A DNA stretch of 18,045 nucleotides from contig URWM01000006.1 in the NCBI GenBank assembly GCA_900551655.1, positions 1 through 18,045 on the forward strand, read 5' to 3'. The translations under genes were made by a program, and so were the position numbers. How positions within the stretch are numbered: the first letter of the stretch is position 1; each line of letters begins with the position of its first letter. This document shows positions 16,267 through 18,045 of the stretch, piece by piece. Under the pieces are notes generated by a model. That model made no database searches and was not told the origin of the DNA. It saw only the letters and a list, made by a program, of their open reading frames with translations. Origin of the DNA: an uncultured Collinsella sp. GTDB lineage: Bacteria > Actinomycetota > Coriobacteriia > Coriobacteriales > Coriobacteriaceae.

Positions 16267-17025
16267 ATGATTAAGAATGAGAACGTCGAGGGCGAGCCTG
16301 CCTACGACGAGACGTACCGCCGCGGCCCCGTGGTCATGCGCGGCCCCATGATTCCTAAGGACAACACCTACGCCAACCTGCTGGCGCCCGAGGATTCGAC
16401 CGACTGGTTGCATGCTGATCCGTGGCGTGTGCTGCGCATTCAGGCAGAGTTTGTCGACGGCTTTGGCGCGCTTGCCGAGCTTGGGCCCGCGGTGACCATC
16501 TTCGGCAGCGCCCGCACGCCCAAGACCGATCCGCTCTACAAGGCGGCGCGTACCGTCGGGCGCAAGATTGCGCAACGTGGCGTGGCGGTCATCACCGGTG
16601 GCGGCCCCGGCATCATGGAAGCGGCTAACAGAGGAGCGGCGAGTGTCAACGGCAAGTCAGTTGGCCTGGGCATTGAATTGCCACACGAGCATGGGCTCAA
16701 TAAATACGTGAACCTCGGCATGGACTTCCGTTACTTCTTTGTGCGCAAGACCATGTTCGTCAAATACAGCTCGGGCGCCATCGTGTTTCCCGGTGGTTTT
16801 GGCACGCTTGACGAGATGTTCGAGGTACTCACGCTGGTGCAGACGCACAAGGTCAAGCGCATGCCGCTTGTGCTGGTGGGTACCGAGTACTGGCAGGGCC
16901 TATTCGACTGGCTCAACGGCCCGGTGATGGATGCCGGTATGATCAGCCCGCTCGATCCCGAGCTCGTACACATCACCGACGACCTCAACGAAGCCGTCGA
17001 CATTGCCCTAAGTGGGCTGATGTAG
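16267..17025 (+). CDS. LOG-family (TIGR00730) nucleotide 5'-monophosphate phosphoribohydrolase-like protein
   Basis: Rossmann-like LOG proteins release the base from nucleoside 5'-monophosphates; plant and some bacterial members activate cytokinins, and others have a general purine-nucleotide role. 252 residues with an N-terminal extension of about 73 residues before the core (VTIFGSART). Both family signatures are present: GGGPGIMEAAN (111-121) and PGGFGTLDE (175-183, with the catalytic Glu), plus the FFVRKTMF arginine (Arg160). Start ATG 16267 has AGGAG (16256-16260). The 149 nt between tgt and the terminator contain no clear promoter. The physiological substrate cannot be told from sequence. 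Confidence 0.9.
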   Translation: MIKNENVEGEPAYDETYRRGPVVMRGPMIPKDNTYANLLAPEDSTDWLHADPWRVLRIQAEFVDGFGALAELGPAVTIFGSARTPKTDPLYKAARTVGRKIAQRGVAVITGGGPGIMEAANRGAASVNGKSVGLGIELPHEHGLNKYVNLGMDFRYFFVRKTMFVKYSSGAIVFPGGFGTLDEMFEVLTLVQTHKVKRMPLVLVGTEYWQGLFDWLNGPVMDAGMISPLDPELVHITDDLNEAVDIALSGLM

Positions 17026-17060
17026 GGCGAGCGTGCCTGTTGTTGTAGTAATGAGAACGG

Positions 17061-17112
17061 CAGATTGATGCTATTTAACATCAGTCTGCCATCTATACTG
17101 GGTATACTGATG
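17061..17112. promoter_or_regulatory. Operator/promoter region of the RelB-YafQ type operon
   Basis: CAGATTGATG (17061-17070) and CATCAGTCTG (17079-17088) form an inverted repeat with one G-T mismatch around an 8-bp AT-rich centre. A third half-site, ACTGATG (17106-17112), is inverted to CATCAGT (17079-17085). Two -10-like TATACT hexamers (17094-17099 and 17103-17108) lie among them; no confident -35. Antitoxins of this family bind such repeats through a ribbon-helix-helix, so autoregulation is likely. Confidence 0.6.
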
Positions 17113-17139
17113 CAAAAGACGAGGGCGAGGAGGTCGCGT

Positions 17140-17439
17140 ATGTCTACTGCAACGGTTAAGCCTACGACGGTTCGCATCGAAGAAGGGCTCAAGGAACAGG
17201 CGACTGAGTTCTTGGATACGGTTGGCCTGAGTCTCAATTCGTATCTCAACCTTGCTGTTCGACAGCTGGTAAATCAACGAAAGATTCCTTTTGAGATCGT
17301 AGGAAGGGCGGAGGTGCCCAACGAAGCGACGAGACGCGCCATGGTGATTGCCGAGGCTCATGAGTTGGGGATTCTGCCAGACGACATCCCGTCATTCAAT
17401 AACGCTGATGAGCTCATATCATTCCTCGATGAGGACTAG
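17140..17439 (+). CDS. RelB/DinJ-family antitoxin
   Basis: Antitoxin and probable repressor of the operon. 99 residues. The N-terminal ribbon-helix-helix matches RelB/DinJ: the strand TTVRIEEGLKEQATEFLDTVGLSLNSYLNLAVRQLV region (residues 9-44) gives strand-helix-helix, followed by IPFEI. The C-terminal half (55-99), acidic at its end (ADELISFLDED), would wrap the toxin. Start ATG 17140 is chosen over the upstream in-frame TTG/ATG codons because GAGGAGGT (17127-17134) is perfectly spaced and because upstream codons overlap the operator. The stop is 2 nt from the toxin start. Confidence 0.9.
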   Translation: MSTATVKPTTVRIEEGLKEQATEFLDTVGLSLNSYLNLAVRQLVNQRKIPFEIVGRAEVPNEATRRAMVIAEAHELGILPDDIPSFNNADELISFLDED

Positions 17440-17441
17440 CG

Positions 17442-17750
17442 ATGTTCGAGATTAAAGTCGAGGCTCAGTTTAAGGCGGATTACAAACGGACGATGCGCAT
17501 CCATCCGCAACTAAAAACCGAGTTTAAGGCGGCAGTCGCAGAGCTTGCAGCTCACGGCTCGCTTCCCGCGGAATATGGCGCCCATGAGCTTTCAAACCCG
17601 GGCGGAAACTATAACGGCCACATCGATTTCCACCTATCCGATGGCTTGGTCGATGTGGTCGTTCTATATCTGCTCCATAAGACTAACCCAGTGATCAGGC
17701 TGGTGCGAATGGGCACTCATCAGGAGCTTTTTCAGGGTCCGCTGGGCTGA
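17442..17750 (+). CDS. YafQ-family (RelE superfamily) mRNA interferase toxin
   Basis: Ribosome-dependent endoribonuclease toxin. 102 residues, typical for the family. The YafQ pattern is visible: N-terminal FKADYKRTMR, then His48 (GAHEL), DFHLSD with His64 and Asp67, and the C-terminal RMGTHQELF with His93 and Phe97; these correspond to the E. coli YafQ active-site residues His50, His63, Asp67, His87 and Phe91. All are kept, so the toxin is probably active. GAGGA (17431-17435), inside the end of the antitoxin gene, is the ribosome-binding site, so translation is coupled. Confidence 0.9.
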   Translation: MFEIKVEAQFKADYKRTMRIHPQLKTEFKAAVAELAAHGSLPAEYGAHELSNPGGNYNGHIDFHLSDGLVDVVVLYLLHKTNPVIRLVRMGTHQELFQGPLG

Positions 17751-17764
17751 TCGCCGATTTCTAA

Positions 17765-17830
17765 GTTGCGGTGGAATAGGGACTGATTTGCGGCTGATAA
17801 GCCAAAAAACAGTCCCTATTTCACCGCAAC
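17765..17830. repeat. 66-nt palindrome between convergent genes
   Basis: Arms 17765-17785 and 17810-17830 are reverse complements at 20 of 21 positions; the exception is a G-U pair on the + strand. The loop contains GGCT-GATA-AGCC (17792-17803) flanked by TTT/AAAA that can extend the stem. Each arm carries AGGGACTG/CAGTCCCT, a core related to the 14697-14731 hairpin. A small palindrome GGACGTCC (17837-17844) follows. It lies between the toxin gene and the opposite-strand DegV gene, so it could act as a shared terminator or be a REP-like element. Confidence 0.7.
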
Positions 17831-17844
17831 TGATGTGGACGTCC

Positions 17845-18026
17845 CTAGCGAGTTGGCTGGTAGCGGGGGCAGTAGCTGATGGCGATGGCGTCGACGCCTA
17901 CGTGGGTCGCGATGGTGCAGCCGATGGGGCCGGTGCCGGCGTCGGCGTAGTCCTGGCCCGCGAGCGCCTGGTTGACGAGCTCTTGCTCCTCGGCGGCGCC
18001 GGTCGTGAGCACACGCACGCTGGAGC
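17845..18026 (-). CDS. DegV-family protein, C-terminal 59 residues only
   Basis: DegV (EDD fold) proteins bind fatty acids; several serve as FakB partners of a fatty acid kinase. On the minus strand the frame ends at TAG (complement of 17845-17847). The visible tail reads RVLTTGAAEEQELVNQAL followed by GPIGCTIATHVGVDAIAISY, which resembles the DegV C terminus (cyclic pattern of a 'pvig-tHtGpgalgi.y' strand-loop-strand). The 5' part is lost because the contig ends in sequencing adapter at 18027. The assignment rests on this short C-terminal match only. Confidence 0.6.
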
Positions 18027-18045
18027 CTGTCTCTTATACACATCT
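18027..18045. other. Tn5/Nextera mosaic-end adapter (library artefact)
   Basis: The last 19 bases, CTGTCTCTTATACACATCT, are exactly the reverse complement of the Tn5 mosaic end AGATGTGTATAAGAGACAG used in transposase-based libraries. This is not genomic sequence. It creates a false minus-strand open frame beginning MCIRDR. Confidence 0.97.

Noticed and set aside
17816..18043. Minus-strand open frame beginning MCIRDR and rich in Arg
   Set aside because: It starts inside the sequencing adapter and is in the wrong frame; the neighbouring frame gives the DegV-like C terminus.

Overview
The window reads as housekeeping chromosome from a high-GC Gram-positive anaerobe. Gene order and protein character (F-type ATP synthase operon followed by murA and an LCP protein, prmC next to tsaC, Cys-type MurA, abundant short palindromes built on GGGAC/GTCCC) best fit a Coriobacteriia gut bacterium of the Collinsella type. 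That assignment is inference; no 16S or other marker is present. The last 19 bases (18027-18045) are the Tn5/Nextera mosaic-end adapter, so the sequence is the untrimmed end of a draft or metagenomic contig and true genome sequence stops at about 18026.

Layout. (1) 1-2345: the 3' part of prmC, a HicA/HicB toxin-antitoxin pair with its own AT-rich promoter/palindrome, and tsaC (threonylcarbamoyl-AMP synthase). prmC and tsaC are translation-factor and tRNA modification genes often found together, and hicAB sits between them. (2) 2362-4758: glycerol kinase 16 nt behind tsaC, then upp (uracil phosphoribosyltransferase) with a structured leader and a downstream hairpin terminator. (3) 4866-11913: a complete F1Fo ATP synthase operon, from a recognisable promoter through a small membrane protein in the atpI position, then atpB-E-F-H-A-G-D-C, closed by a very strong intrinsic terminator. 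Coupled starts (TAATG at atpH/atpA and atpG/atpD, an 11-nt overlap at atpF/atpH) show a single transcription and translation unit. (4) 11927-14452: murA and an LCP (LytR-CpsA-Psr) cell-wall polymer ligase, 12 nt apart. (5) 14453-14915: a gene-free stretch of about 460 nt packed with nested palindromes. (6) 14916-17025: tgt (tRNA-guanine transglycosylase) and a LOG-family nucleotide hydrolase, separated by a hairpin terminator. (7) 17061-17830: a RelB/DinJ-YafQ type toxin-antitoxin pair with palindromic operator, followed by another large palindrome. (8) 17845-18026: the 3' end of a DegV-family gene on the minus strand, cut by the adapter.

The most unusual material is non-coding. The palindromic cluster at 14453-14820 and the related palindrome at 17765-17830 share an (A)GGGAC-G/T-CCC core. 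All five base differences between palindrome arms are of the type that keeps G-U pairing in a + strand transcript. They resemble REP/RAYT-type or MITE-type extragenic elements, but the responsible transposase is not in the window. In two places (atpC/murA and tgt/LOG) an intrinsic terminator abuts the ribosome-binding site of the next gene, which suggests leader attenuation or transcription restart. Several proteins also carry lineage-type departures from family norms: a 64-residue c subunit, a b subunit with a signal-peptide-like N terminus, a short delta subunit, an inserted loop in alpha, and inserts in PrmC and TsaC. No convincing new multigene defence or metabolic system is visible.
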